A DNA stretch of 64,000 nt, taken from positions 1,240,001 to 1,304,000 of the forward strand of contig VSJF01000001.1 in the NCBI GenBank assembly GCA_009739215.1. The letters are read 5' to 3'. Under the pieces are notes generated by a model, which worked only from the letters and a program-made list of their open reading frames with translations, was not told the origin of the DNA and did no database searches. Positions 13,279-24,967 of the stretch are shown here, piece after piece; position 1 is the stretch's first letter; each line of letters opens with the position of its first letter. The translations under genes and the position numbers were made by a program. The DNA comes from Floccularia luteovirens. Its lineage: Eukaryota > Basidiomycota > Agaricomycetes > Agaricales > Squamanitaceae.

Positions 13279-14529
13279 TTATGACCGGGTGCCGCTGAGA
13301 TTGAAACCTATGCGGTCGGGGCTGTTTAGAGATGTGGGTATAGAGTAATTGTAGTTCCTGTCAGATGGTATACCAGAGAGTGTTGATGTACGGCGAATCG
13401 ACACATTATAGCGATCAGACCGATAATCACTTCTGATCGAAGTCCGGCATGATACGATGCTGCCTTGGCGAGATATATCGGTCCTTTGAGAAGTATGAAC
13501 CCAGCTGCCGACGCGTTCGTATTCGTCCAACGTCATGAGTTTCAGGGATTCAGAATCACGTTCAAATATGCGTTGCCGGTCAGCGAGCCACGCCGCAAGC
13601 GTATCGGTGCCAGATGACAGTAAAGAAGCGACAGACTGAGAAGGATCTTCGCAAACAACGAATGAGAAATCTTTAGAAGGCACAGTGATGTCTTCAGTCG
13701 TAGCTGGTATCGGCGATGAACGCTTTCCGTGTTTGAGCAAGGGTTTTGTGGCTTTGTAAAAGCATCTTTTGAGGGAATTGCTGAACGATTTGACGTTCTT
13801 TGGAACAAAAGGGAGTCGTTTAGGCGTTTGTTTAGCACTTTCAGTTTCCGCTGGTAAGCCTGGAACCGGTTCACTTGCAATATGACGCCAATCATCAGCA
13901 GCCTGAATTTCAAAGGAAGAGGTCGAGGAGTTCCATGGCCGAAGTATCTCCCGACGGGTAGGTGATGTCCATGGGACATAAGGGCTATTAGGATGCACGA
14001 GTGCCGGAATATTAAGATTTCCCAAACGAGCAGGTTTTGTTAAAGTCCGTTTGGTTTCTTTGTCAACGAAGGTAGTGGCTGGGACAGCCATAGTTTCAAG
14101 CTCTGATATGTACGGCATGTCAGATAGAGGGTATGAGTGGAGTAAGGTATTGTCCAGCAATGGAACTTTCAATGAGGACATGCATGGGACTAAAGGTAAT
14201 TGCGTAAAGGGGGTATTCTGCAACTGTGTTATGTGGTCGATATCTGAAAAAACAAGTGACGTCCGTGGGTGGTATACTTCAGGGCTTGAGGATTTCTAAT
14301 TGTTGGTTTGATATAGAATTAGACAAATATCCCAGAGGGCACATACCAGACGGGAGGTATTAAGCTTATTCCTGAAGGGCTGCCGGCTTGTTGACAAAAC
14401 TCGCCTTCTCAGTGAGTCCTTGTTTCGAGAGGTTGATTTAGAATACGAGAGATGAGATACAGTATCGGCCTTTGCTTGTATCGAATATTCAGACAATGGC
14501 ATGTTGGACATTCCACGTCCAGACTCCAT
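13279..14529 (-). CDS. Hypothetical protein, likely basidiomycete-specific
   Basis: Two exons: 14529-14347 and 14295-13279, joined by a clear GTATGT...AATTAG intron. The first ATG in frame is at 14529 (MESGRGMSNMPLSEYSIQ). The product is about 400 residues, Ser/Thr/Arg-rich and mostly disordered, without membrane segments or signal peptide. The block LAAWLADRQRIFERDSESLK followed by LMTLDEYERVGSWVHTS is the most ordered and acidic-amphipathic part and may be a conserved module. The end is Arg/Ser/Tyr-rich. I do not recognise the function. The clean splice and long frame make it a real gene rather than a chance frame. Confidence 0.7.
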
Positions 14530-15453
14530 TTTTACGACTGAGGGGGGTAGTATGCCCACCACGAGATAAATTGGTCAAAGAACGAGAACGTTTAGAACGA
14601 CAGTGAGTGGAAGAGCAGATGAATGGTATTTGCTGTGCATTAAATAGGCGGACAGACAGGTTCAAAGACACGTTGAGAGGCTTAACAATAAGAGCTTTGC
14701 ATAAGTAAGTAACATGAACAGCCCCCATGTCAACGTGACTCTGTTATTTCAAGTGTTGGTCCTTATTTATCCCCCTCACCTTACCACTGCCCATATAATC
14801 TCAAATCCTATTCATTCATGCAAATATCCAGCCGAACCTATAATAGAAGCGATATGTTTCTCCTGAATGATAGACCATGTGCACCTGTCAACTGATCAAG
14901 TTACCAAGGTAAAAAGAATCATCTGCTGAAGAAAGGAAGTCGTGATGCCGTTCCTTCATTTGAACTACCAGATCTTAAGCACTATAGGGATCAGCACCGA
15001 AGAAACCTTCGTGCAGCAGCCAGCTGCAATGTCTTGGAAATTTAGGGTTATGCACTAGCGGAATTGTTGTATGTTTCATATAATCTTACATGAAGAATCC
15101 TATTTCCGACAGGACTGCTATGGCTAATTGGAAATAATAACTGATCCGAGCGAACGTCATGCAAATTAACAATTCAGAGGACCATTATATTCATGATAAA
15201 CTTCGGTATATCCTTGCTCTTGCAGAAGACGTTCTGTTCAGCACATTGATTGTTCTTGCTCTGATGCTTAGTACTATTTTTATGCATAGGAAGTCAATAA
15301 TCGCATTTATCTCGGATTTGTTGACGGGCCGCCGCCGTATATTCGGTCCGTTCAAAACAGACAAGAAGTCAATTTCAGCACTTCGAAATGCGTATAAAAG
15401 CGAAAGACTTTTGACTATTGAAAGCTCAGGCCTACCTATTCTGGTTAGTTGAC
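14530..15453. other. Divergent spacer upstream of the GH74 gene
   Basis: Promoter space of the unknown gene (minus) and the GH74 gene (plus). An ATG-started frame at 15159-15449 (97 codons, one hydrophobic stretch) overlaps the TATA region and is probably not a gene. Confidence 0.5.
15393..15400 (+). promoter_or_regulatory. TATA box of the GH74 gene
   Basis: TATAAAAG lies about 54 bases before the GH74 start codon at 15454, a common arrangement for strongly inducible fungal secreted-enzyme genes with short leaders. Based on sequence only. Confidence 0.6.
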
Positions 15454-18400
15454 ATGTTCAAATTCGGCCTTCTTGCTGTCTTGGCCGTTATAACTATCGG
15501 CCCAGCAGTACAGGCTATTTCTTCACAAACATACACTTGGAAGAACGTTAAGATTGGTGGTGGTGGAGGTTTCGTGCCAGGCATTGTGTTCAACCCTTCA
15601 GAAAAGGTATCTTCATCCCAAGTAAAAGAATTCAAAAGCTGAATAATTTGTTACAGGGTATAGCTTATGCTCGTACCGACATTGGTGGAGCATATAAACT
15701 CAATGCCGATGACTCTTGGACCCCACTACTTGATTTTGCAGATAATGCTCGGTGGAATTACTGGGGAGTTGACGCTCTAGCAACAGACCCTGTCCAAACG
15801 AACCGCCTTTATCTGGTCCGTCTGCACAGTTCGAATTGGTTTTTAACCTTGTATTCTTATACTACAATACAGGCTACTGGAATGTACACCAACTCCTGGG
15901 ACCCTAATAATGGTCAAATCCTCATTTCAACTGATTACGGGAAGACCTTCACCCCGTCAAGTCTTCCATTCAAAGTGGGAGGTAACATGCCAGGTCGTGG
16001 AATGTCAGTATTCAGTTCTATCTATTTTTAGTCCATACTGAAAGATGACTTCTTTAATAGGGGAGAGGTTCGTGGTTTGTTCCATGAAACTGATAGCACG
16101 CCAACTCAGTTTTCTTCTCCAGCGTCTAGCAATAGATCCGAATAGCAATGGAATTCTCTTCTTTGGTGCCAGAAGTGGTAATGGACTTTGGAAGTCCACA
16201 AATTTCGGTGTCTCATGGACTTAAGGTCTCAAGTTTCACTAGTACAGGTGAACATCCATCCAAGTATTTTGGAATAAATACAGAGCTTTTTATACCAACT
16301 CAGGAACTTTTATTCCGGATGCATCTGATTCTAGTGGCTACAACAGTGATAAAATTGGTACGTTTAAAGTTATGATGAAGTTGATCAGTGACGAGCTATA
16401 ACTTCAAATAATAGGTATTGCTTGGGTCACATTTGACCAGACTTCCGGAACTGCTGGAAAAGCAACGCCGCGCATATTCGTTGGTGTCGCAACCAAAGGA
16501 AGTACGAATATATTCGTCACCAATGACGGTGGAAGTACATGTAGGTGTAGCAATGATGTGTTGTGACGATTCATCAAACCTGCTGTAGGGTCTGCTGTTG
16601 TTGGTCAAAGTACCACATACCTCCCACACAAAGGAGTACTTTCACCTGGAGAGAAGGCCTTATACGTTTCTTACTCGGACGGTGCCGGACCAGTGAGTGC
16701 TACGCTTACGTTGAAAAACATATTCTCACTGTATTTAGTACGATGGCACACTTGGGTCAGTTGCTAGGTTTGATATCACAGCAGGAACTTGTACGTGCCA
16801 TGCTGACATCTTTCAGTAACCTTATTGAACATGTATGCATGTAGGGAAGGATATAACTCCAGTTTCCGGCGGTGACTTGTATTTCGGATTTGGTGGTGTA
16901 GCAGTAGATTTGCACTCTCCCGGAACCATTATGGTTGCTGCGCTAAATTCATGGTACCCTGACGGTCAAATATTCCGTTCCACAAACGGTGGTACCACAT
17001 GGACTGCATTCTGGGCTTGGGGAAGTTATCCAGAGTTATTCAAATACTACACATACTCCGATTCATTGGCTCCTTGGCTCGGCCCTAACTATGTGGATAC
17101 CACCGCTGGAGATAAACAGATCGGTTGGATGATGGAATGTGAGCGTATGCGGTCATAATGATCATAGTGTAACTGAATTTATCTAAACAGCTCTGGTTAT
17201 TGATCCCTTCGATTCTAATCACTGGTTGTATGGAACTGGAGCTACCATACAAGGGGGGCATGATTTATTGAAAGTAAGTGGATATATCATCTATGTTGTG
17301 GGGGAGTTGTTAGTCATTCCCTATAAAGTGGGACACCACCCGTAATGTTACCCTAAAGTCGCTTGCCGATGGTATCGAGGAGACGTCAATCCAAGGTTTG
17401 ATCTCACCACCAACGGGTCCATCATTACTGTCTGCTGTTGGAGATATTGGAGGTGAGTTACGATCAATAGTTGACAAAATCTATGCTGAGTAACGCAGGT
17501 TTCGCCCATACTTCCTTGACAACTGCTCCAAAGGACCGGCTTTACTAATCCCACGTGGGCCACCGCATCGGATATTGACTTTGCAGGGAATAAGCCAACA
17601 AACATTGTGCGCATTGGGACTGGTGATAGGTAATCTCACATCTCTGTCATGTAACCCAATTGATTCACTATATCCCAGTACTACTGGAAAACAAGTTGCT
17701 TTGTCAACTGATTCGGGTGCTACATGGTAGAGTTGGTTTTTTAATAAATCTTCAACTTGAAGTACCGATACCTTTCCAGGTCCCAAGATTATGGTGCTGC
17801 AGATAATGTCTCTGGTATGTTATCCATAGCTATTTTATGCAGTTACCTTCTTACCATTTCAAATAGGTGGTAAAGTTGCTTTGTCTGCAGATGGCGACAC
17901 GGTTCTCTGGCGTACCGCTTCCAACGGGGTCATGGTTTCTCAATACACAAATCCCTTCGCAACTGTATCAACTCTTCCTTCAACCGCAGCTATCGCATCA
18001 GACAAGAAGAACAACAGTGTATTCTACGGAGCTGCAGGATCGTCATTCTACCTGTCAACCGACGGAGGAAAGACGTTTTCGGTGAAAGGTTCTCTTGGAA
18101 GCTCAACGTCCCCTGTAAAGGTTATTGTCAACCCTGGAGTGACTGGTGATGTATGGGTGTCAACCGACAAGGGCATATTCCACTCCACAAACTCCGGCTC
18201 TTCCTTCACAACAATCTCTGGCGTTTCGCAGGCTTGGGCCATAGCACTCGGCGCTCCTGCAAAGTCAGGAGGGTACCCTGCTTTGTTCGCCGCCGCAAAC
18301 ATTGGAGGAATCGGATACTTCAGGTCTGATGACGCCGGTGTGAACTGGGTCAAGATCAATGATGCTTCCCATGGATTTGGATCTGCTGCTTCTAACGTGT

Positions 18401-18914
18401 TGACTGCAGACCCACGTATCTATGGCCGGTACGTATTTTTTCTCACATACTTGCTTCATTCTGATAAAACCTATTATTTTAGTGTATACATTGGCACTAA
18501 TGGACGTGGAATTTTCTATGGTGATGCCAGTGGTTCTGCCCCTGCTCCAACTGCAACTGCACCAGCCACTACACCAACGTCTGCACCCACATCGTCACCC
18601 ACCTCTGCACCCACAATCCACCCCTTCTAGTCACTCTAGTAGTTCATCCTCTACAAGGTCAACAACTGCACCAGCTCCATCGAATACCCCTCCTGCTGGG
18701 GCATATGGACAATGTGGAGGTCAGTGTCTTCATAATTTTTTTGTTCATTTCATTCTAGTAACAAGGATTAACTAGGACAAAACTGGACGGGTCCTACTAC
18801 TTGCGTTTCGGGATTTACATGCGTTTTAAGCAATCCCTGTACGTTCCTTCGGCTAATGGGCATTGAATTTTATTCTAATCATTTATAGTCTACTCGCAAT
18901 GTGTTCCTTCGTAA
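15454..18914 (+). pseudogene. GH74 xyloglucanase with C-terminal CBM1; reading frame broken
   Basis: GH74 enzymes are secreted seven-bladed two-propeller endo-xyloglucanases. The protein begins MFKFGLLAVLAVITIGPAVQA (signal peptide), then YTWKNVKIGGGGGFVPGIVF and ARTDIGGAYK. That block carries the first catalytic Asp; the second is in GDIGGFAHTS. Repeats of the type STDxGxTW recur. After a Thr/Ser/Pro linker comes a family 1 cellulose-binding module, AYGQCGGQNWTGPTTC to YSQCVPS. About 13 introns are needed. Three places need a one-base frame change that normal splicing does not easily explain: about 16221 (extra T, giving an in-frame TAA), about 17535 (extra G before the TGFTNPTW block) and about 18616 in the linker (extra A, or a short intron ending at 18630). 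It is therefore either a young pseudogene or carries assembly errors. Flanking codons are otherwise well conserved. Family assignment is firm; intactness is in doubt. Confidence 0.85.
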
Positions 18915-18998
18915 GGGATAGTCAATTTAGAATCGGATATAGAATGTATGATAAGAAATTTCGAGGAGTGTGAATGTCCAAATAAGATTTCTGCAGTT

Positions 18999-20644
18999 TT
19001 ATACAATGAATTGTAAAGTCCAGGGTACAAAAGCAAGTAATGCCATGACAGGGCCAACGGTAAGTCCCCATACAACATGATCGAAATTTTGAAGATGAGG
19101 TATTCGAATACCAAAAATGATCCCTACAAGGGATGGGATTTTGATCATGACCACGTTAAACAAGTTGAACGGCGCGGGAAATATGCACGACCCCGAATTA
19201 GCTATAACAATTTTGAAGAAATTTCGTCGCGAAGCTTGGCCAATTGATGCTGAAAAGCGGTCCCAGCTGGTCATCTGTTTCGGATCGGCATTGTATGCGA
19301 AAGGAAGTGCACTTAGCAATATGAAGTACATGAAAATTCCTATAATGGGGATGGCGATCAGAAGGAGAAATAGTGTGACTCTTGTTGACATTGGTGCGAG
19401 GGCCAATGACGAGAATGCAACGCGGTCAACCAATAAAAGAGGAAATGTATCAGATATTGAATCAGAAAGCAGATAAAAAACGAAAAGCAAAACGGGTAGG
19501 CAGAAACCCAGTGTAGGTATCATCGTCTGAGAGAAGCCACGACCGAGGAATTCCGATAATGGTAGAACAAAATCGGGTTCAAATAAGAGGAGGGGACTAG
19601 GGGACCGAGGGGTGTGTATCTGGAAGATGAGCAAGGGTAAACCAAACAGTAAGAAGTTAAAAGCAACATCCATCTCATATGGAGGAAAAGGAAGTGTAGA
19701 TGCAAAAGCTAGTATTACAAAAACAGACGTCACACTGACAAGGGTCCAGGATCGAGCTATAAATGACAAGGCGTAAATTAGCAAGGCACATTCGCGAAGA
19801 CCTATGTCTTCGAGCTTTGTGGTGTAAATGTGTGGTTTAGTTGGTGGATAAAGGAGATAATTTGCAAGAAGGGCGAGGTATATGAGCAACGAAGCCAGCT
19901 CTACCAGATGCACGCGCCTTGGTTCAAATGTCAATTAGCTGAATCAAAGAAAATAATATAAAAGTAGCGTACCAAGGTGTACACATAGCGTGATATTTCT
20001 GCATCCAATGTGAGTCAGGTATTGTTGAGTCAACGGGGGCTCCATGATTCCATGCGTGTAGCATCGTCATTACAACGACAGGGTGAGAGATAAGCGTATC
20101 TGGTGTGTCGGGGGCGTATAAGAAGTCAAGCACTTGGGGTAACGTTCAGAATAACTATATGCGACGTGTAGGTAGCTTACATGCCTCTTGATTGCTCGCG
20201 CTTATCTGCATCATAATAAAAAGAGGTCCAGAGTGCGGCTTTAATATCACTAGGAGCACGGTGCTCGACGAGAAATTGAGACCATATATCCTCGATTTTA
20301 GCATTCAGAACGGCAATATCGTTAGCGCGGGATTTTGATAGACTCCAGGAAGTATAAATGTCGTGAACAGAAGCTCCAGCATGTAGTCTTAGTTGTCGCA
20401 GTTTCAAAAGCACAGTCAGAGCGAATGCTGTTTCTACCGGCGTAATTGATCGACTTGCAGGAGACGATTGAATAAGGGAGGGTAAGAGATCGCTGTTGTC
20501 TATCGTGTTGACATCCAGAGAAGACACATGAGCGAGGGTCGATGCGAGCGTTGGCAAGGAAGACCAGTTGGGGTTGAAAGAGACACTTCTCAGCAACGGT
20601 GTACGTTCCGTTGGTTGCTCAGCGTCAGCGTTGAAGTTGGACAT
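18999..20644 (-). CDS. Polytopic membrane protein resembling fungal YVC1/TRP-like channels
   Basis: The protein starts MSNFNADAEQPTERTPLLRS, a soluble N-terminus with helical character, then FLYAPDTPDTLISHP. From WRVHLVELASLLIYLALLANYLLYP onward there are about seven to eight hydrophobic segments. Near the end, IGQASRRNFFKIV is followed by CIFPAPFNLFNVVMIKIP, which resembles the post-channel APFNLIE block of fungal vacuolar YVC1 channels. That match is my recollection of the family, not a search. Three exons: 20644-20185, 20132-about 19974 and 19921-18999. Intron 1 appears to be GC-AG; intron 2 uses an AAG acceptor. Size is about 510 residues, shorter than yeast Yvc1. It faces GH74 convergently (85 bases) and is divergent from TVP23. 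Confidence 0.6.
20133..20184 (-). other. GC-AG intron in the channel-like gene
   Basis: The donor reads AGAG followed by GCATGT, the acceptor CCCCAAG. The splice gives SRVLDFLYAP in frame; reading through meets TAA at once. The nearby GTAAGC does not keep frame with a plausible acceptor. Confidence 0.5.
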
Positions 20645-20729
20645 AACTGTATGTGTGTCTATATTTGGCTGCAGCCTCTACTCTCTCTTTCTTTGATTCA
20701 TCCACGTGCCCGTTTCTTTGGATTATACA
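20645..20729. promoter_or_regulatory. Compact 85-base divergent promoter with CACGTG
   Basis: Separates the start codons of the channel-like gene (minus) and TVP23 (plus). It contains CACGTG at 20703-20708 and a CT-rich tract (20678-20694). Confidence 0.55.
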
Positions 20730-22047
20730 ATGAGTACAACAACTCCTTTGCTCGACAATACCATTGAAGCGGACGAGCCTACCCTACCCACCGGAAACAT
20801 CGGTGGGGGTCAAGCACGAAAGCAACGCGAACCGGTAGTTCTAACTCCCACAAATAATGATCGTAGTGGCTCTGCTGCGTTGGCATCCACTGAAGGCGAT
20901 GCGGAAGCTGGTAAGTTATACAAGGTTTCAGAAGGTCATGTTTATATGAATTCACTTGCCTTTGCTTAGGAATTGCTGGTATATTCCGACAGGTTAGCTT
21001 TTCGTCCAGATTTAGTTCAAGTGTACTGAAGGGCCTGAATGACACAGTCCGCTCACCCTGTCGCGCTCTTCTTTTTGTTTTTCTTCAAAATAGCCGCCAT
21101 TTTAGTTTATATCTTTTGTGGTTGGTTCACGAGTAATTATGTACTCTCGGTAAGTTCAGAATGCAATTCCAAGACAATAAGACAGGTCTCAATAACTTGA
21201 GCAGACTGTGGCGGTCGTTATTCTTCTAGCTATGGACTTCTGGAACTCGAGGGTAAATCAACCTATTGCTTCTAAGCGCGTGAGCATCAAGCTTATACAA
21301 ACTATGGTTGCTTAGAATGTCGCAGGTAGAACACTAGTTGGTCTGCGGTTTTGGAATCAGGTTAGATGGGCTTCGAGCTCTTAATTCTGTTCTGACGGAT
21401 AAAGTTTGTTTTCACAGGTGGATGATGATGGAGAAAGCTACTGGGTTTTTGAAAGCCGTGATGTGGAGCAATCTTTCTCATCTCTTTTTGATTTCCCTAA
21501 TAACTGCTCCGTAGCCATCTCGACCTGCTAACCCTATTGATTCGAAGTATGTTGCTTTACAAATCTCACTATTCCGTGAAGCTACTGAAGAAAATACCTA
21601 ATTTGAATTAGGATGTTCTGGGTATGTGATATTTGAATCCGGCTTCCCTAGATTTTGATCCTCCTTCAGATAGCGCTATATACATTTCCACTACTGTGGA
21701 CTGCGCTCCTTATTGTGTCACTACTCAAATTGGGCTTTTCGTAAGTTCCCTGTCGTTCCTAATCTGACAACAAAGGTTCATGATATTATTCAGGTTCATT
21801 CCAATTGTGGTGCTAGCTCTAGTATTCAATATCACCAATGTCGTTGGTTTCACATACGCGTATGTCAATTTTATACATTTACACTATTATTGATCATTGA
21901 CACCATCCCTGATGATGCTTCAGTGATAGAGATGCTAAACAACGCTGGGCAAACAGCGTTGTGGGCTCTAGTTGGGGAATTGGTGGGATCGGTGGGCAGC
22001 TTCTCACAGGAGCTGTTAAACAAGGCGTTAGTCGAGTATTCGGTTGA
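20730..22047 (+). CDS. TVP23: Golgi membrane protein TVP23
   Basis: Tvp23 is a four-helix membrane protein of late-Golgi vesicles implicated in trafficking. The soluble N-terminus ([17 protein letters not shown]) is followed by [20 protein letters not shown], the invariant family start, then [63 protein letters not shown] and [18 protein letters not shown]. The end is a Gly-rich amphipathic tail ([16 protein letters not shown]...). The gene has about nine small exons, including a 10-base exon at 21612-21621 encoding part of KMFW. The stop TGA is at 22045-22047. Length is about 260 residues, somewhat longer than yeast because of the N-terminal tail. Strong match. Confidence 0.9.
21612..21621 (+). 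other. 10-base microexon of TVP23
   Basis: Flanked by TTTGAATTAG upstream and GTATGT downstream. It joins IDSK to MFW and then to IALYTFP in frame, restoring the conserved sequence of the family. Confidence 0.65.
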
Positions 22048-22549
22048 AAATCTATTTAAAACAGTCATTGTATGCATTCCACTTAATATAATTGGTTCTT
22101 GGCAATGCATTCATCTTTTTGATTCTCTGGGAATCGATGTGATCATGAATATCTACATGATCTTTTTTGGTACCGTAAAAGTTACTTCTCGTAAAGAAAT
22201 GTTATATAGTTTGGGGTGCAAGAAGAACGACCACCATAAAAAATATCAAAAACAAAGAATAGTGACACAGAGCCGGAGCTATTGCCTAATGTTACAAGCA
22301 TTGCAAAAGGAGTCCTTTCCATATCCAGAAAAAGCAGTGAGAATGGTGAACAATACTACCAAAGCATGCTGATGGATACAACAAGTTGAGCGACAAAATC
22401 AATAAATGAATAAATCATTGTGGAGGTGAAGAAAAATTGAAGGAAAAAAAAATATTGTCATGACCATAGCAGAACCATGATCATAACGAGCCAATTCGGG
22501 GGGTAAAAGACAAAAGAAGACATGTGATCATAAGAGCATGGAGAAGTGT
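22048..22549. other. Convergent spacer, TVP23 to phosphatase
   Basis: AT-rich 3' flanks. Nothing else was recognised. Confidence 0.45.
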
Positions 22550-24715
22550 TTATTGGAGACTAACATAACCACGAACGTCCACCTTTGAAAATGCAGTTGT
22601 GGGTGTAGCAGCAGAGCCAAGACCGATGAACGAACGAGTGCGTCCATGACTTCGAAAGGTCGAGACACGTGGCGTCGAGAGGTTGGGGAAGGGGACTGAT
22701 GAACTCAAGTTTGATGTCAGGGTCATCGTGGACGGGGTCCGGGTAGACAGAGTAGGTGATGGAGGAAACACGAATAATGTTTGTGATGGGGTGGAGACAA
22801 CAGATGATGAACTCGATGTAGTCCCTTTACGCAATAGATTGTTGCGAAGATGTAGCGGTGGCTGAGATAGTTCTTTAGATTCAACCCGCCTTTTGTGAGG
22901 CGCTTGCACAGACTCCTGAGGTTTGGTGCGAGTTGGCTCATCACGCTCTACCAAAAGAGTGACCGGTGAAGAGGGAACCGGTGGCAGGATGTCAATGGGT
23001 GGAGGACGACGTTTCCCTTTTACCGGAGGCCGCGGAGGTAGGTTGAACGTTGAGCGCACAGCAGTTGATGGTGGTGGTGGAATCTTGAATGATGTCTTCC
23101 ATGAAGGAGCCGATGGAGGCGGACGTGGAATAGATAGGCGAGGAGCAACATGTGGTAACTGTTCTACCTCGGGAAGGGGTTCAGTTTCATCATCTGGGGA
23201 GCTTTCAGGCGTCCAGTCAGTGTTTCCTATTTGGCTAGTGTGGTGTTCATCATCAAAGCCACCACCAATTCCGAGAAGCTCTTGCTCCTCATCTTCCTCT
23301 ACAAGGTCTTCACTAAGCATACTACCGTTTGTGACGTTACTAGCGATAGATCCTGTACGTTTACGGGGATGGCCGTAGCGGCTTCTCCACGCGGCACCCA
23401 TACCAACACCTGAAGCTGATGAAGCAAGAGATGAAACAGATGATTTGCGTGCAACAATGCGATCTTCCATAGCCTTGTCTAAAGCTCTTGCCTCCTGCAT
23501 AACGAGATTACTTTCTCGCTCATCGTCAATATCGTCTGGAGATTCGTCCATCATTCTGCGGCGCCTGCCCCACTCCTCTTCCTCATCCAAAATGGAGGAA
23601 TTTTCGGAACCAGTCCCAGATGAATTAAGATCACCCTTGAGCTTCTTTTCATATTCCAAAAGTTGATAGATCAACCTGTAAATATCATTTCAGCACTCTT
23701 GTAGATCGGTCAGACGGATATTTTCATGACGTACGACATATTGGGCCCTATATGCGCGCTTTTTTCTTTGACAAACTGAATATGCATCTTGCATGCTCTT
23801 TAATGCCCACACTTCGGGAGGAACAGATTGAGACCTCTCTGCAGCAGCACGCATAACCAAAGCGATAACCATGGTTGCCGATCGCGAAATGCCGCATTGG
23901 CAGCTGTGCAAAACATGTCAATGATAAATAACATACGTGTCAGAAAACACTCACTGGATCAAGACACCTTCTCCACGTTTTGCAGCTGCATCTGTGAATG
24001 ACATTGCACTCTGGAAGCCACCGTCAACTAAGTCTTGTTGGCCATGAGACCACTGGAGCTTGAGGTAATGCATTCCTGGTCTACCAGTAGCAGGATGGGG
24101 TGGATGATAGGTGGAATCAATATCCCACGGTTTTTTGAAGTTGGGTGTTGATGAGACGGCCCTTAGAGGTCGAGAAGTGATATCGAATGGGGAGGAAACT
24201 TCCTTAGCTACGTTTAAGATAGACTTGATTCCTCGTTCCATGAGACCTTTCCAGTCTCTAGCATTTTCCTCTGAGCCTAGCCAGATACCGGGTAGGATTT
24301 GAGTGGGGCCGTCTGCATATGGTACAGTATTAGAGCCATCTTCTTCCTTACGATGAAGAATGGAGCTGGTGGGATTTGTGGCCGGGAGAGAAATGACGGA
24401 GGGTCTTCGCACCCGTTCAACGCGAGGGAGATCATGTGGTGTGTTGTCAACAGTACTCTGTGGTTCTGGGGGTGTGCAGATAGAAGTTGAGGAAGAGTGC
24501 GCGGATGGGAGTGTGATTGAAAGACGCTTCATGTTTCTTGGAGGACGCATATTGGAGGAAGAATAATTGGGAGAAGGAGAGGAGTCTGAGTCTGAGGCAG
24601 CAGAGAGAGCTTCGTGAGGACTAAGTACTGCAGCAAGGGCTATATGAGTGATTTGAGGTTGAGGAGATATATGAAGGGGGGTGGGCAAGCCCTTCTTGCG
24701 GACGATTGGAGGCAT
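22550..24715 (-). CDS. Dual-specificity protein phosphatase (MAP-kinase phosphatase type)
   Basis: Predicted Tyr/Thr phosphatase, of the type that dampens MAP-kinase signalling (Msg5/Pmp1-like by order and length). A Ser/Pro-rich N-terminus of about 130 residues precedes ADGPTQILPGIWLGSEENA, the usual DSP entry. ILNVAKEV follows, then YLKLQWSHGQQDLVDGGF and the signature HCQCGISRSAT with Cys and Arg of the HCxxxxxR loop. The His is split by the intron whose acceptor lies before 23903. Downstream come ALKSMQDAYSVCQRKK and a long disordered acidic/Pro-rich C-terminus ending VDVRGYVSLQ. Three exons. The WPD-like loop reads QWSHGQQD, so the general-acid Asp is not at the most common position. Start at ATG 24715. 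Divergent from CBR1. Confidence 0.85.
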
Positions 24716-24967
24716 ATATAGATACTGCGGGAGATCAACGAGACTTGCGTTGAGGTAGAGTAGAGAAAAGAGAGAAGGAGGACACGCGCAGCGTGGAAGA
24801 GAAGAGAAAAAAAGGCGTCTCTGAAGGACAAGGACAGACAGGGAGAAAGGAGGGAGTAGTAGTGTTACGTAAGATGAACAGCTATTGTTTATTTATTTTT
24901 TTTAAATAAATAATAACAATTACTCTGGACTCAGGTTTGGTGTGATTTCATCAAGGGTGTACGTTGT
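24716..24967. promoter_or_regulatory. Divergent promoter, phosphatase and CBR1
   Basis: 252 bases with a purine-rich half next to the phosphatase and an A/T-only tract (TTTATTTATT and TTTTTTTAAATAAAT, about 24888-24917) about 50 bases before the CBR1 start. Confidence 0.4.

Noticed and set aside
15159..15449. ATG-started 97-codon frame with one hydrophobic stretch
   Set aside because: It overlaps the GH74 TATA box and leader and shows no family resemblance; probably chance.
18570..18640. Simple frameshift as the only explanation of the linker break in GH74
   Set aside because: A short GT-AG intron ending at the CTTCTAG acceptor also keeps the frame, so this one break is not decisive.
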